A program made the position numbers and the translations under genes. From contig DERN01000004.1 of NCBI GenBank assembly GCA_002360925.1, positions 1 through 64,000 of the forward strand: DNA of 64,000 nucleotides. Direction: 5' to 3'. Below the pieces are notes generated by a model. That model was not told where the DNA came from, ran no database searches, and worked only from the letters and a program-made list of their open reading frames with translations. Positions within the stretch are counted from its first letter, which is position 1; the number at the start of each line of letters is the position of its first letter. This document shows, in pieces, positions 1-8,657 of the stretch. The stretch is from Flavobacteriaceae bacterium UBA3339. GTDB taxonomy: Bacteria > Bacteroidota > Bacteroidia > Flavobacteriales > Flavobacteriaceae.

Positions 1-12
1 GTTTTGAGGTTG

Positions 13-45
13 CAAATATAAACACTCTTTTTAACTACAACCAAA
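13..45 (-). promoter_or_regulatory. Promoter of a gene left of the window
   Basis: Read on the minus strand this is TTTG, 21 bases, then TATATTTG, which fits the Bacteroidota -33/-7 promoter. It points leftward, so it should serve a minus-strand gene that begins outside the window and is divergent from the SIMPL gene at 214. Confidence 0.45.
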
Positions 46-213
46 TATTTTATAACCTTTCTTTGAAAGTTTTTTTAGTGCTTTTGAGAATCAAAAAGTT
101 ACAAACATATTTTTTTTATAATTCACATAATCAAAATAAAAAAACGAGTCAATTAATCTTCATTTTTCATTATCCTAAATTAATTTTCATTACTTTTAAA
201 TAAAAATTATTCT

Positions 214-945
214 ATGAAAAATCATATTACGGCAATTATTATTGCATTAGGTTTGATTGTTTCGACTGTAGTTTTAACTCAAGCTTTTAAAAATAGAAAT
301 CAAGCTGATGAAACTATTAGTGTTACTGGTTTAGGCAGTAAAGACTTTGTTGCTGACTTAATTGTTTGGAACAGTAGTTTTTCTAAAAAAAGTTTTGAAT
401 TGAAACAAGCTTATGCCGAATTAGAAAACGACCGAAATGCCATAAAAAACTATCTTTTAAGTAAAGGCTTAAAAGAAAATGAAGTTATTTTCTCTTCGGT
501 AAACATTAATAAAGAGTATACTTATAGTTATGACGACAATAGTAATTTGCGTTCTCAGCAATTTAATGGATATTCTTTAACTCAAAATGTTCAAATTGAA
601 AGTAAAGAAGTAGAAAAAGTCGAAAATGTTTCTCGCCAAGTTTCCGAATTAATCAATAGCGGAGTAGAATTATACTCAAACGCTCCAGAATATTATTATA
701 CTAAATTAGCAGCTTTAAAATTAGAAATGATTGCCGAGGCTACAAAAGATGCTAAGTTAAGAGCCGAAAAAATTGCAGAAAATGCAGGAAGTTCATTGGG
801 CGATTTAAAAAAATCGGATATGGGCGTTTTTCAAATTGTTGCTCAAAACTCATCCGAAGAATATTCTTGGGGCGGATCTTTCAACACAGCTTCTAAAAAC
901 AAAACAGCAACTATTACCATGAAATTGGTTTACAAGATAAACTAA
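214..945 (+). CDS. SIMPL-domain (DUF541) exported protein
   Basis: The protein has 243 residues. Residues 1-24 form one hydrophobic segment that is either a signal peptide or a membrane anchor, followed by a SIMPL/DUF541 domain from about residue 33 to the end. Typical features are ISVTGLGSKDFVAD at the domain start, a long alternating alpha/beta body and the region AKLRAEKIAENAG near residue 190. SIMPL proteins are periplasmic or envelope proteins of poorly defined function, sometimes linked to stress tolerance. The gene is followed after 3 bases by a DUF1003 membrane protein, so the two probably form one transcript that ends at the hairpin at 1651. Family assignment is firm; the biological role is not. 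Confidence 0.85.
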   Translation: MKNHITAIIIALGLIVSTVVLTQAFKNRNQADETISVTGLGSKDFVADLIVWNSSFSKKSFELKQAYAELENDRNAIKNYLLSKGLKENEVIFSSVNINKEYTYSYDDNSNLRSQQFNGYSLTQNVQIESKEVEKVENVSRQVSELINSGVELYSNAPEYYYTKLAALKLEMIAEATKDAKLRAEKIAENAGSSLGDLKKSDMGVFQIVAQNSSEEYSWGGSFNTASKNKTATITMKLVYKIN

Positions 946-948
946 ACT

Positions 949-1665
949 ATGAGTAAATTCACAAGCGATATTTCGGGAAAAGAATTTAGCCCGGACGATT
1001 TGGTGCAAGCAAAAACTTTAAGGAATTCAATTTTTGAATTTATAAAAGAATCGAATCCAAAATTTACAAGACATTCTAAACTTTCGATAGAAGAACTCAA
1101 TTTTTATCGTCAAAAATACATTTCCGAAAAACTAATTCAAGAAGTTGGGGAATTAAATGAGCTAAAACAACAAGTAATTGATTCTATTTCGAAATCGCAA
1201 TTAATCAGCAATGAAACCTTAGAAGAAAAAAGCATTCCAGATTCTTTCGGAAGCAGAGTTGCCGATAAAGTTGCTTCGTTTGGCGGAAGTTGGACATTTA
1301 TATTATCGTTCCTTTTTTTACTTGTACTTTGGATCGGCGCAAACTTTTTCCTTTTTCATAATAAAGGATTCGATCCGTATCCGTTTATTCTATTGAATTT
1401 GATTCTTTCTTGTTTGGCAGCTTTACAAGCTCCGATTATTATGATGTCGCAAAACAGACAAGAAGAAAAAGATCGCGAAAGAGCAAAAAATGATTATATG
1501 GTGAATTTAAAATCTGAATTAGAAATTCGAATTCTTCATGAGAAGATTGATCATTTAATCATGCATCAACAACAAGAGTTATTAGAAATTCAGAAAGTTC
1601 AAACCGATTTAATGAATACCATTTTAACCGAAATACGAACCAACAAAACAAAAAGCTCATCTTAA
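949..1665 (+). CDS. DUF1003 inner-membrane protein
   Basis: The protein has 238 residues. The soluble N-terminal 110 residues are charged. Two transmembrane helices follow at about residues 115-136 and 145-167, with the DUF1003 signature in and after the second (LAALQAPIIMMSQNRQEEKD), then a charged helical tail that should be cytoplasmic. No enzymatic function is established for DUF1003. It follows the SIMPL gene after 3 bases. Its stop codon lies in the loop of the terminator hairpin, so the last codons double as the left arm of the terminator. The function stays unknown. Confidence 0.85.
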   Translation: MSKFTSDISGKEFSPDDLVQAKTLRNSIFEFIKESNPKFTRHSKLSIEELNFYRQKYISEKLIQEVGELNELKQQVIDSISKSQLISNETLEEKSIPDSFGSRVADKVASFGGSWTFILSFLFLLVLWIGANFFLFHNKGFDPYPFILLNLILSCLAALQAPIIMMSQNRQEEKDRERAKNDYMVNLKSELEIRILHEKIDHLIMHQQQELLEIQKVQTDLMNTILTEIRTNKTKSSS

Positions 1666-1680
1666 TAGATGAGCTTTTTA
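1651..1680 (+). terminator. Intrinsic terminator overlapping the DUF1003 stop
   Basis: A 12-bp perfect stem (arms 1651-1662 and 1667-1678) with a TAAT loop that contains the DUF1003 stop codon. The arms carry A and T runs at their outer ends, so it can work in both directions between this operon and the convergent queA. Confidence 0.85.
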
Positions 1681-1705
1681 TATTTAAATCTTATATCTTT
1701 TCTAA

Positions 1706-2755
1706 TTATAGAATCAACATTGCATCGCCGTACGAATAGAATTTATATCCTTCTTTAACAGCTTCTTCGTATGCTTTCATCATTAAATCGTGTCCTGTAA
1801 ATGCAGAAATCATCATCATTAAGGTCGATTTTGGCATATGGAAATTCGTAATCATACAATCTGCAATACTAAAATCGTACGGAGGGAAAATAAATTTATT
1901 TGTCCATCCTGAAAAAGGATTCAATGTTTGGCTTGACGAAACCGAACTTTCCATTGCACGCATAGAAGTTGTTCCAACAGCACAAATTCTTTTTTTCTTT
2001 TCTTTTGCATTGTTTACAATATCACAAGCTTCTTGTGTAATAATTAATTCTTCCGAATCCATTTTGTGTTTAGATAAATCCTCAACCTCAACCGGATTAA
2101 AAGTTCCTAAACCAATATGTAATGTAATTTTAGCAAAATCGATTCCTTTAATTTCTAAACGTTTCAATAAATGTTTAGAAAAATGCAAACCTGCAGTTGG
2201 TGCTGCAACAGCTCCTTCTTCGGTTGCATAAATAGTTTGATAACGTTCTTCATCTTCCGGAGTTACATCACGACTAATGTATTTAGGAATCGGAGTTTCG
2301 CCCAATTCGCGAAGTTTTAAACGGAATTCTTCATAAGAACCATCATACAAGAAACGTAAAGTACGTCCGCGCGAAGTTGTATTATCAATTACCTCAGCTA
2401 CCAACGAATCGTCTTCTCCAAAATATAATTTATTCCCGATACGGATTTTACGAGCCGGATCAACCAAAACATCCCATAAACGTTGCTCTTCGTTCAATTC
2501 TCTTAACAAGAAAACTTCGATACGCGCTCCCGTTTTTTCTTTGTTTCCAAATAAACGAGCAGGAAAAACTTTAGTATTATTCAACACCATTACATCTCCT
2601 TCATCGAAATAATCAATGACATCTTTGAATAATTTGTGTTCAATTTCACCTGTTTTACGGTGCACAACCATTAAACGAGCTTCATCTCTGTTTTCAGCAG
2701 GAAATTCTGCTAATAATTCTTCAGGTAAACTAAAGTTAAAGTTTGATAACTTCAT
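1706..2755 (-). CDS. queA: S-adenosylmethionine:tRNA ribosyltransferase-isomerase QueA
   Basis: QueA transfers and isomerises the ribosyl part of S-adenosylmethionine onto 7-aminomethyl-7-deazaguanine at position 34 of tRNA, giving epoxyqueuosine in the queuosine pathway. At 349 residues it matches the family length. The N-terminus (SNFNFSLPEELLAEFPAENRDEARLMVV), the LNNTKVFPARLFG segment near residue 60 and PTAGLHF near residue 186 are diagnostic. It is transcribed alone from a promoter at 2810-2842 and converges with the SIMPL-DUF1003 operon. The other queuosine genes are not in the window. Confidence 0.95.
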   Translation of the reverse strand: MKLSNFNFSLPEELLAEFPAENRDEARLMVVHRKTGEIEHKLFKDVIDYFDEGDVMVLNNTKVFPARLFGNKEKTGARIEVFLLRELNEEQRLWDVLVDPARKIRIGNKLYFGEDDSLVAEVIDNTTSRGRTLRFLYDGSYEEFRLKLRELGETPIPKYISRDVTPEDEERYQTIYATEEGAVAAPTAGLHFSKHLLKRLEIKGIDFAKITLHIGLGTFNPVEVEDLSKHKMDSEELIITQEACDIVNNAKEKKKRICAVGTTSMRAMESSVSSSQTLNPFSGWTNKFIFPPYDFSIADCMITNFHMPKSTLMMMISAFTGHDLMMKAYEEAVKEGYKFYSYGDAMLIL

Positions 2756-2809
2756 ATTGTTATAAAAATCTGTTTATAAATTGATTGTCTGTTTGTTAAA
2801 ACAGGATTG

Positions 2810-2842
2810 CAAATATACGACTTGAAGATAGGCGTTGTCAAG
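2810..2842 (-). promoter_or_regulatory. queA promoter
   Basis: On the minus strand CTTG, 21 bases, then TATATTTG at 2817-2810. This fits the Bacteroidota -33/-7 pattern with one mismatch in the -33 box. It leaves a leader of roughly 50 bases before the queA ATG. Confidence 0.6.
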
Positions 2843-2916
2843 TAAATTGAGGTTTATTTTAAAAACACCAGCCAAACACATCATTATCAACACCTTAAAA
2901 GAATTCAAATTATTCT

Positions 2917-4140
2917 TTATTGCGAAACAATTCCGATTTGTTTCATATCATTCCAAAAATTAGGATATGATTTAGAAACAACTTCAGCTTCCTTGATTTT
3001 AATTTTTTGTTTAAACGCCAAAGGCGCAAATGCCATTGCCATTCTATGATCTTGATACGTTGCAATTTCGACAATATTGGAAGAAAACGAAACCTTATTT
3101 TTTAATTGAATTGTTTCGTCTGTGATTTCAATTTCGGCACCAAACTTTTCTAATTCGTTTTTAAGTGCTTGCAAACGATCGGTTTCTTTAATTTTTAATG
3201 TATGAAGTCCCGATAAATCACACGTTATTCCCAATCCTAAACAACTTACAATAATAGTTTGCGCAATATCGGGCGAATTGTTTAAATCATAAATTACATG
3301 ATTTTTTATCGGATCATTGACTTTTTTTAGAATAATAGAATCGTCTTTAAAAATCGTTTCTACTCCAAAATCTTGATAAATCTTGGCTAAAACAGCATCG
3401 CCTTGCAAACTATTTTGTTTGAAATAACTTAATGTAACTTGAGAATTAATTGGCGACAAAGCCATAATACTGTAAAAATACGAAGCCGAAGACCAATCTG
3501 ATTCTACTACAAATTGATTACTTTTGAGTTTAGAAGTTGGTGAAATTTTTATTCGATTTTCTTTAAAACTTGCTTCGATTCCCAACGTTTGTAAAATTTG
3601 CAACGTCATGTTAATATACGGAATCGAAGTTACATTTCCTTTTAAATGAATTTCTAATCCGTTTTGTAAAGCCGGCGCAATCAACATTAAAGATGATATA
3701 TATTGACTGCTAACATCTGCATTTATTTCGACTTGATTCTTCGTGATTTCTTTTCCTTTTATGCGAAGTGGCGGAAATCCTTCTTTTTCTACATACGAAA
3801 TATCGGCATCTAACTGTTTTAGCGCATCAACCAAAATTTGAATTGGACGCTCTTTCATTCGAGAAGAACCAGTTAAAACAACTTCATTATTTTTCTGAGT
3901 TGAATAATACGAAACAAGAAAACGCATGGCGGTTCCGGCATGATGCACATCCTTAATTATTAAATTACTTTGCAAACATTGCTTCATTACAGAACTATCG
4001 TCAGAATCTGAAGCGTTTTCAATAATTAAATCAGGAAATAAAATCTGTAATAATTGTACACGATTGGTTTCGGATTTAGAACCTGAAATTTTAATATTTT
4101 GATTGCTTATAAAGTTTTTTGATTCAAGAAGTAAATCCAT
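2917..4140 (-). CDS. aroA: 3-phosphoshikimate 1-carboxyvinyltransferase (EPSP synthase) AroA
   Basis: Catalyses the sixth shikimate-pathway step, transferring the enolpyruvyl group of PEP to shikimate-3-phosphate. I place the start at 4140 (407 residues). An upstream in-frame ATG would add 29 residues running through a repeat sequence (4205-4240), which is unlikely. From this start the conserved SGSKSETNR places Lys22, Ser23 and Arg27 exactly as in E. coli AroA. Other landmarks are HAGTAMRFL (residues ~66-74), NSPDIAQT, KETDRLQAL and DHRMAMAFAPLA. The enzyme is a diverged Bacteroidota form. A MazG-like gene lies upstream on the same strand, and DAHP synthase of the same pathway begins the next minus-strand operon. 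Confidence 0.93.
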   Translation of the reverse strand: MDLLLESKNFISNQNIKISGSKSETNRVQLLQILFPDLIIENASDSDDSSVMKQCLQSNLIIKDVHHAGTAMRFLVSYYSTQKNNEVVLTGSSRMKERPIQILVDALKQLDADISYVEKEGFPPLRIKGKEITKNQVEINADVSSQYISSLMLIAPALQNGLEIHLKGNVTSIPYINMTLQILQTLGIEASFKENRIKISPTSKLKSNQFVVESDWSSASYFYSIMALSPINSQVTLSYFKQNSLQGDAVLAKIYQDFGVETIFKDDSIILKKVNDPIKNHVIYDLNNSPDIAQTIIVSCLGLGITCDLSGLHTLKIKETDRLQALKNELEKFGAEIEITDETIQLKNKVSFSSNIVEIATYQDHRMAMAFAPLAFKQKIKIKEAEVVSKSYPNFWNDMKQIGIVSQ

Positions 4141-4204
4141 TTTGATTTTATATTTCAGGTTAGAAGTATATTTAAAACTTGTTTTGGAGTTCCATAGAAT
4201 TAAC

Positions 4205-4240
4205 AAAATAATGAGAAGCTGAAACAAGTTCAGCTTGACA
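4205..4240. repeat. Interspersed palindromic repeat, partial copy
   Basis: These 36 bases are identical to 11887-11922. They contain an 8-bp inverted repeat (AAGCTGAA/TTCAGCTT around ACAAG) and end in TTGACA. The copy lies between aroA and the MazG-like gene. See the fuller copy at 11848. Confidence 0.75.
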
Positions 4241-4255
4241 GGATTTATTAGTAAA

Positions 4256-4582
4256 CTATTTCAACTTTTCGTTACTGTGATGACGATCGTGATCACGTTT
4301 GGTTTTTACATCCATTTTTTTATCGAAAGCTTCTTGTAAGTTTACTCCAGTTTGATTTGCCAAACACAAAACTACAAATACAACATCGGCCAATTCTTCG
4401 CCAAGATCTTTTGCTTTATCACTTTCTTTTTCGGATTGTTCGCCGTATCTGCGTGCAATAATTCGCGCTACCTCTCCTACTTCTTCTGTAAGTTGCGCCA
4501 TATTTGTTAATTCGTTAAAATAACGAACTCCGTGTTGTTTAATCCAATTATCAACTTCTAATTGAGCGTTTTTTATATCCAT
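4256..4582 (-). CDS. MazG-like nucleotide pyrophosphohydrolase
   Basis: With the start at 4582 the protein has 108 residues. It carries the MazG metal-binding pattern TEEVGEVARII followed by GEELADVVFVVL, in which the acidic residues bind magnesium. Such proteins hydrolyse nucleoside triphosphates to monophosphates, often as housecleaning enzymes; the substrate here cannot be told from sequence. A longer in-frame start would read through the end of the 59-residue membrane-protein gene just upstream, so I reject it. The two genes are separated by 2 bases and are probably translationally coupled. Confidence 0.85.
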   Translation of the reverse strand: MDIKNAQLEVDNWIKQHGVRYFNELTNMAQLTEEVGEVARIIARRYGEQSEKESDKAKDLGEELADVVFVVLCLANQTGVNLQEAFDKKMDVKTKRDHDRHHSNEKLK

Positions 4583-4584
4583 TT

Positions 4585-4764
4585 TTATTTTTTTCGTTCT
4601 CTTAATTTTTTCAATACTAACACATCTAAAATTCCCATAAAAATGGCAAATCCAATGCTTTGATACCAATTTATTTTATTCTGAAACATATACGTTATGG
4701 CTAACATTGAAACGCCATAAACTAAAAAGGCTGCAATAAAATGTGCTACTTTGTCTTTCATCAT
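4585..4764 (-). CDS. Small two-helix membrane protein (59 aa)
   Basis: This open frame reads MMKDKVAHFIAAFLVYGVSM at its start, continues with a hydrophobic second half (IGFAIFMGILDVLVL) and ends in a basic tail (KKLRERKK). Two membrane-spanning helices are likely, at about residues 8-25 and 37-51. It ends 2 bases before the MazG-like start, on the same strand, which supports a real coupled gene. It could start at either of two adjacent ATG codons. I do not recognise a family. Confidence 0.6.
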   Translation of the reverse strand: MMKDKVAHFIAAFLVYGVSMLAITYMFQNKINWYQSIGFAIFMGILDVLVLKKLRERKK

Positions 4765-4863
4765 GTTCTTTTTTTGTATGTTTTTCTTTGTTTCTGTCTT
4801 TCATTCAACTTCCTAAGAATAAAAAATCATTTCAAAAATCTAAAGAAGTTAAAAATATCGTGA

Positions 4864-5058
4864 TTATTTATTTCCAAATATTTTTGGTCGAATGAACTTA
4901 TCGAACGCAAATACCAATGCAATAAAGATAACGAATTTCCCGATTAAATTATACCAACACAACTCCTCGCCACCTAATGCACATTGTACTTCGTCGTAAC
5001 TCATTACAAGTGTTACAATAATGTAAACCGCGATATATAAGCTTAATCTTTTTTTCAT
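4864..5058 (-). CDS. Small membrane protein (64 aa)
   Basis: The protein has 64 residues with an N-terminal hydrophobic helix (residues 5-20), a short loop holding two cysteines (CALGGEELCW) and a second helix (residues 41-55), ending in a basic tail. Its ATG shares one base with the dtd stop codon, so it is most likely coupled to dtd and is the last gene of the DAHP synthase-rsgA-dtd operon. The family is unknown to me. The loop cysteines could form a disulfide if they face the periplasm. Confidence 0.7.
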   Translation of the reverse strand: MKKRLSLYIAVYIIVTLVMSYDEVQCALGGEELCWYNLIGKFVIFIALVFAFDKFIRPKIFGNK

Positions 5059-5510
5059 TATTCTTTATTTTTTGTATCCATTAAAATCGTAACGGGTCCA
5101 TCGTTGATTAAGGCAACTTTCATATCGGCACCAAACTGACCTGTTTGTATAGGTTTTCCGAATTCGATTTCAAAGTGTTTTAAAAACGTTTCGTACAAAG
5201 GAATTGCAATATCGGGTTTTGCAGCTTTGATATATGAAGGACGATTTCCTTTTTTGGTTGAAGCATGCAACGTAAACTGACTTACAATAATGACATCTCC
5301 GTTTTCGTCTTTTACTGAACGATTCATCACACCATTTTCGTCATTAAAAATTCGCAAGTTTATGATTTTCGATGTTAACCATTCTATATCTTCTTTAGTA
5401 TCGGCTTCTTCAATTCCTAACAAAATCAACAATCCTAAACCAATGTTCGCAACTTTACTTCCTTCAATCGTTACCGAAGCTTCCGAAACTCTTTGTATTA
5501 CAACTTTCAT
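5058..5510 (-). CDS. dtd: D-aminoacyl-tRNA deacylase
   Basis: Removes D-amino acids, and misloaded glycine, from tRNA. The 150-residue length is standard. The two motifs that build the active site across the dimer interface are present: SQFTLHAS near residue 77 and NDGPVT near residue 136. The gene overlaps rsgA upstream and the 64-residue gene downstream by one base each, so all are translated from one transcript. Confidence 0.95.
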   Translation of the reverse strand: MKVVIQRVSEASVTIEGSKVANIGLGLLILLGIEEADTKEDIEWLTSKIINLRIFNDENGVMNRSVKDENGDVIIVSQFTLHASTKKGNRPSYIKAAKPDIAIPLYETFLKHFEIEFGKPIQTGQFGADMKVALINDGPVTILMDTKNKE

Positions 5511-6490
5511 TATTCTTCGTCTTGATTTTTTCCGTTCGCATAAATATCGGTTCTGTAATTTTCTTCATCTCCATCTAAGATCTGAATGTAACTTTTATAA
5601 CGCGACCACGCAATTTCATCTCGATCCAAAGCGTCTTTTACGGCGCAATTAGGTTCTTCGCGATGTAAACAATTGTTGAATTTACATTGATCTTTTAGTT
5701 CGAAGAATTCAGGAAAATAATCGCCGACTTCCTGTGGTTCCATATCTACAATTCCAAAACCACGAATTCCGGGTGTATCAATAATTTTTGCATCAAAATT
5801 TAAATCATACATTTCGGCAAAAGTTGTAGTATGTTGTCCTTGTTGATGTTGTTCTGAAATCTGTTTAGTTTTTAAATTTAAACCAGGTTCTAGAACGTTT
5901 ACTAAAGTCGATTTTCCAACACCGGAATGTCCCGTAAACATCGAAACTTTATCTTTCATCAACTCTTTTAAAGCTTCCAAACCTTTTTCTTTTTCTGCCG
6001 AAACACGCAAACATTTATATCCGATATTTTCATAAACATATTGTAAATACAACTGTTCGTCGAGTGTTTCTTCCGAAAACGTATCGACTTTATTAAAAAT
6101 CAAAACAGCTTCAATTCCGTATGCTTCTGCAGTAACCAACAAACGATCAATAAAACTTGTAGTTGTAATCGGATTATCGATCGTAACCAAAATAAACAAC
6201 AAATCGACATTTGCCGCAATGATATGCACTTGTTTAGAAAGATTGACCGATTTACGGATTAGATAGTTTTTGCGTTCGTGAATTGTATGAATTAATCCTG
6301 TAATTTCATCGCCGGCTTCGTTCAATTCAAAATCGACCCAATCGCCAACGGCAATCGGATTGGTACTTTTAATTCCTTTAATTCTGAATTTTCCTTTAAT
6401 TCTACATTCGAACAATTCTCCTTCCGCTGTACGAACAGTGTACCAACTTCCGGTAGATTTGTAAACTAATCCTGTTTTTTGATTCGTCAT
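5510..6490 (-). CDS. rsgA: Ribosome small-subunit biogenesis GTPase RsgA
   Basis: A circularly permuted GTPase that acts in late 30S subunit maturation. The 326 residues show an N-terminal OB-fold, then the G motifs in permuted order: NKVD (G4) near residue 136, GHSGVGKSTLVN (G1) near residue 186 and DTPGIRGFG (G3) near residue 238. The C-terminal zinc-binding segment is CKFNNCLHREEPNCAV. It starts 2 bases after the DAHP synthase gene ends and overlaps dtd by one base. Confidence 0.95.
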   Translation of the reverse strand: MTNQKTGLVYKSTGSWYTVRTAEGELFECRIKGKFRIKGIKSTNPIAVGDWVDFELNEAGDEITGLIHTIHERKNYLIRKSVNLSKQVHIIAANVDLLFILVTIDNPITTTSFIDRLLVTAEAYGIEAVLIFNKVDTFSEETLDEQLYLQYVYENIGYKCLRVSAEKEKGLEALKELMKDKVSMFTGHSGVGKSTLVNVLEPGLNLKTKQISEQHQQGQHTTTFAEMYDLNFDAKIIDTPGIRGFGIVDMEPQEVGDYFPEFFELKDQCKFNNCLHREEPNCAVKDALDRDEIAWSRYKSYIQILDGDEENYRTDIYANGKNQDEE

Positions 6491-6492
6491 CC

Positions 6493-7575
6493 TTATTTTT
6501 TATTGATGATATTTGCTTGTCTTGCTATACTTTCTTGATGAATTGCCTTGTAAATTGCTGCGATAAATTGTTCGTCTAACTCAAAATCTTTAGCTTCTTT
6601 TCGCATTTTATTCAAAACTTCCTGCCAGCGATCTTTCTGAAAAAGCGCTATATTTTTGTCTTTTTTTAAATGACCGATTTTATCTGCAATTTGCATTCGT
6701 TTGTTTAAAAACTTCAGAATTTTAGAATCTAATTCGTCTATTTCATTTCTAAAGTTCTGAATATTGATTTGATATGATTCTTCAGAATTCGATAAATCTC
6801 TTACTTTTAATTCCGAAACAATTTCTTTTAATCTGTTTGGAGTTATTTGCTGCGCCGCATCGCTCCAAGCTTGATCCGGATTGCAATGCGTTTCGATCAT
6901 TAATCCGTCGAAATTCAAATCTAAAGCTGTTTGCGCCGTTTCAAAAATCATGTTTCGATTTCCGGTTATATGCGACGGATCGTTGATGATTTTAATATCG
7001 GGAAATTGCGCTTTTATATCTAACGGAATCTGCCATTCGGGAACATTTCGATATTTCGTTGCTTCATAAGTCGAAAAACCGCGATGAATCAAAGCTACTT
7101 TTGTAATATCTTCTTTCAACAAACGTTCTAAACCGCCTAACCACAAAGCTAAATCGGGATTTACCGGATTTTTCAGCATTACAATTTTATCGGTTCCTTT
7201 TAAAGCCGAAGCAATTTCCTGAACTGCAAACGGATTTACCGAAGTTCGCGCGCCAATCCACAACACATCTATATCGTGTTTTAATGCCAAATCTACATGC
7301 TCGGTCGTTGCAATTTCAACAGCCAAAGGCAAACCGGTTTCTTCTTTTACTTTCTGTAACCAATTTAATCCAATAGCGCCAACTCCTTCAAAACCTCCCG
7401 GACGCGTTCTAGGTTTCCAAATTCCTGCACGAAAAACAGACGCTGCATCTTTAATTTCATGCGCAATTTCTAAAACCTGTTCGGGCGTTTCGGCACTACA
7501 CGGACCTGCCATTAAAAACGAATGTTCTTTTTTTAATTCGTCAAACCACCGATTGTTTATCTGTGTATTCATCAT
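6493..7575 (-). CDS. Bifunctional DAHP synthase / type II chorismate mutase
   Basis: A fusion enzyme of 360 residues. Residues ~1-255 are a 3-deoxy-7-phosphoheptulonate synthase: GPCSAET at ~24, FRAGIWKPRTRPGGFEG at ~45 and HCNPDQAWSDA at ~222. Residues ~265-350 are an AroQ-type chorismate mutase helix bundle (RNEIDELDSKILKFLNKRMQ). It therefore carries out the entry step of the shikimate pathway and the branch step toward phenylalanine and tyrosine. In related fusions the mutase domain provides feedback control of the synthase; that is inference here. Two adjacent ATG codons could serve as the start. Confidence 0.93.
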   Translation of the reverse strand: MMNTQINNRWFDELKKEHSFLMAGPCSAETPEQVLEIAHEIKDAASVFRAGIWKPRTRPGGFEGVGAIGLNWLQKVKEETGLPLAVEIATTEHVDLALKHDIDVLWIGARTSVNPFAVQEIASALKGTDKIVMLKNPVNPDLALWLGGLERLLKEDITKVALIHRGFSTYEATKYRNVPEWQIPLDIKAQFPDIKIINDPSHITGNRNMIFETAQTALDLNFDGLMIETHCNPDQAWSDAAQQITPNRLKEIVSELKVRDLSNSEESYQINIQNFRNEIDELDSKILKFLNKRMQIADKIGHLKKDKNIALFQKDRWQEVLNKMRKEAKDFELDEQFIAAIYKAIHQESIARQANIINKK

Positions 7576-7647
7576 TCAACAAAAATACTGACATTTTTTC
7601 AAATAAAACCATTTCATAAAAAATAGCATTCATATCAACTGTTTGTT

Positions 7648-7655
7648 TATTTTTG
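7648..7655 (+). promoter_or_regulatory. gldA promoter -7 box
   Basis: TATTTTTG, the Bacteroidota -7 element, lies 21 bases before the ATG at 7677. It includes the upstream in-frame TTG at 7653, so that codon cannot be the translation start. No clear -33 TTTG is visible. Confidence 0.5.
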
Positions 7656-7676
7656 TACAAGTTAAGAAGGTACACT

Positions 7677-8573
7677 ATGTCTATAAAAGTTGAAAATCTA
7701 TCTAAATTTTACGGAACTCAGCAAGCATTAAAGAACGTAAGCTTTTCGATTGAAAAAGGTGAAATTGTTGGATTTCTTGGTCCGAATGGAGCTGGAAAAT
7801 CGACCTTAATGAAGATTTTAACAACGTATATCGATGCAAACGAAGGAACAGCTTTTGTAAACGGATTTGATGTAAAAACGCAACAAAAAAATGTACAGCA
7901 ATCTATTGGATATCTTCCCGAACACAATCCGTTGTATTTAGATTTGTATGTAAAGGAATATTTAGAATTTAATGCGGATGTTTACAAGATTTCTAAATCT
8001 AGAATTGAAGAAGTGATTCAATTGACCGGATTAACGCCCGAATCGCATAAAAAAATCGGTCAACTTTCTAAAGGATATCGCCAGCGTGTTGGCTTGGCAA
8101 CGGCTTTATTACACAATCCGGAAGTTTTGATTTTAGACGAACCTACAACAGGATTAGATCCTAATCAGCTTTCTGAAATCCGCGATTTAATCAAGAATAT
8201 TGGAAAAGATAAAACTGTTTTTCTTTCTACGCATATTATGCAGGAAGTTGAAGCTATTTGCGATCGTGTAATTATTATTAAACATGGCGAAATTGTAGCA
8301 GACAATAAATTACAGCAAATTTTTAATGAAGAAAACGATCAGGTTATTGAAGTAGAATTCGATTTTAAAGTGGAAGAAGAATTTATTAAACGCTTACAAA
8401 ACCTAAAATCGTATCACAATATTCATGATATGCAATGGGAACTAATTTTTAATTCGGATAAAGATATGCGTCCGGTTTTGTTTGATTTTGCTCAAGAAAT
8501 CGGTGTAAAAATTCTTTCGATGCAGTTAAAAAATAAAAATTTAGAAACTATTTTTAGAGAGAAAACACTTTAG
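7677..8573 (+). CDS. gldA: GldA-type ABC transporter ATP-binding protein
   Basis: An ABC ATPase of 298 residues. Walker A is GPNGAGKST near residue 37, the signature is LSKGYRQRVGLA near residue 129 and Walker B is VLILDEPTTGLD near residue 149. Its sequence and length match the GldA proteins of gliding Flavobacteriia, where GldA works with the membrane proteins GldF and GldG. Those partners are not adjacent, so the assignment rests on the protein alone, and a generic ABC-2 exporter role is possible. The start was chosen because a -7 box covers the alternative TTG. A hairpin at 8615 ends the transcript. Confidence 0.85.
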   Translation: MSIKVENLSKFYGTQQALKNVSFSIEKGEIVGFLGPNGAGKSTLMKILTTYIDANEGTAFVNGFDVKTQQKNVQQSIGYLPEHNPLYLDLYVKEYLEFNADVYKISKSRIEEVIQLTGLTPESHKKIGQLSKGYRQRVGLATALLHNPEVLILDEPTTGLDPNQLSEIRDLIKNIGKDKTVFLSTHIMQEVEAICDRVIIIKHGEIVADNKLQQIFNEENDQVIEVEFDFKVEEEFIKRLQNLKSYHNIHDMQWELIFNSDKDMRPVLFDFAQEIGVKILSMQLKNKNLETIFREKTL

Positions 8574-8614
8574 TCTTTATTTAAAAAATACATTTTTCTT
8601 AAAGAAGAAAAATA

Positions 8615-8646
8615 AAAAACCTCAATGAAATTCATTGAGGTTTTTT
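8615..8646. terminator. Bidirectional terminator between gldA and the phosphate transporter
   Basis: A long perfect stem (AAAAACCTCAATG with its complement) around AAATT, with A and T runs on its two outer sides. It separates two convergent genes and can end both transcripts. Confidence 0.9.
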
Positions 8647-8657
8647 AATACTAAAAC

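Noticed and set aside
4141..4227. Longer N-terminus for aroA
   Set aside because: It would translate the repeat at 4205 and shift the conserved Lys22/Arg27 numbering; the ATG at 4140 fits the family.
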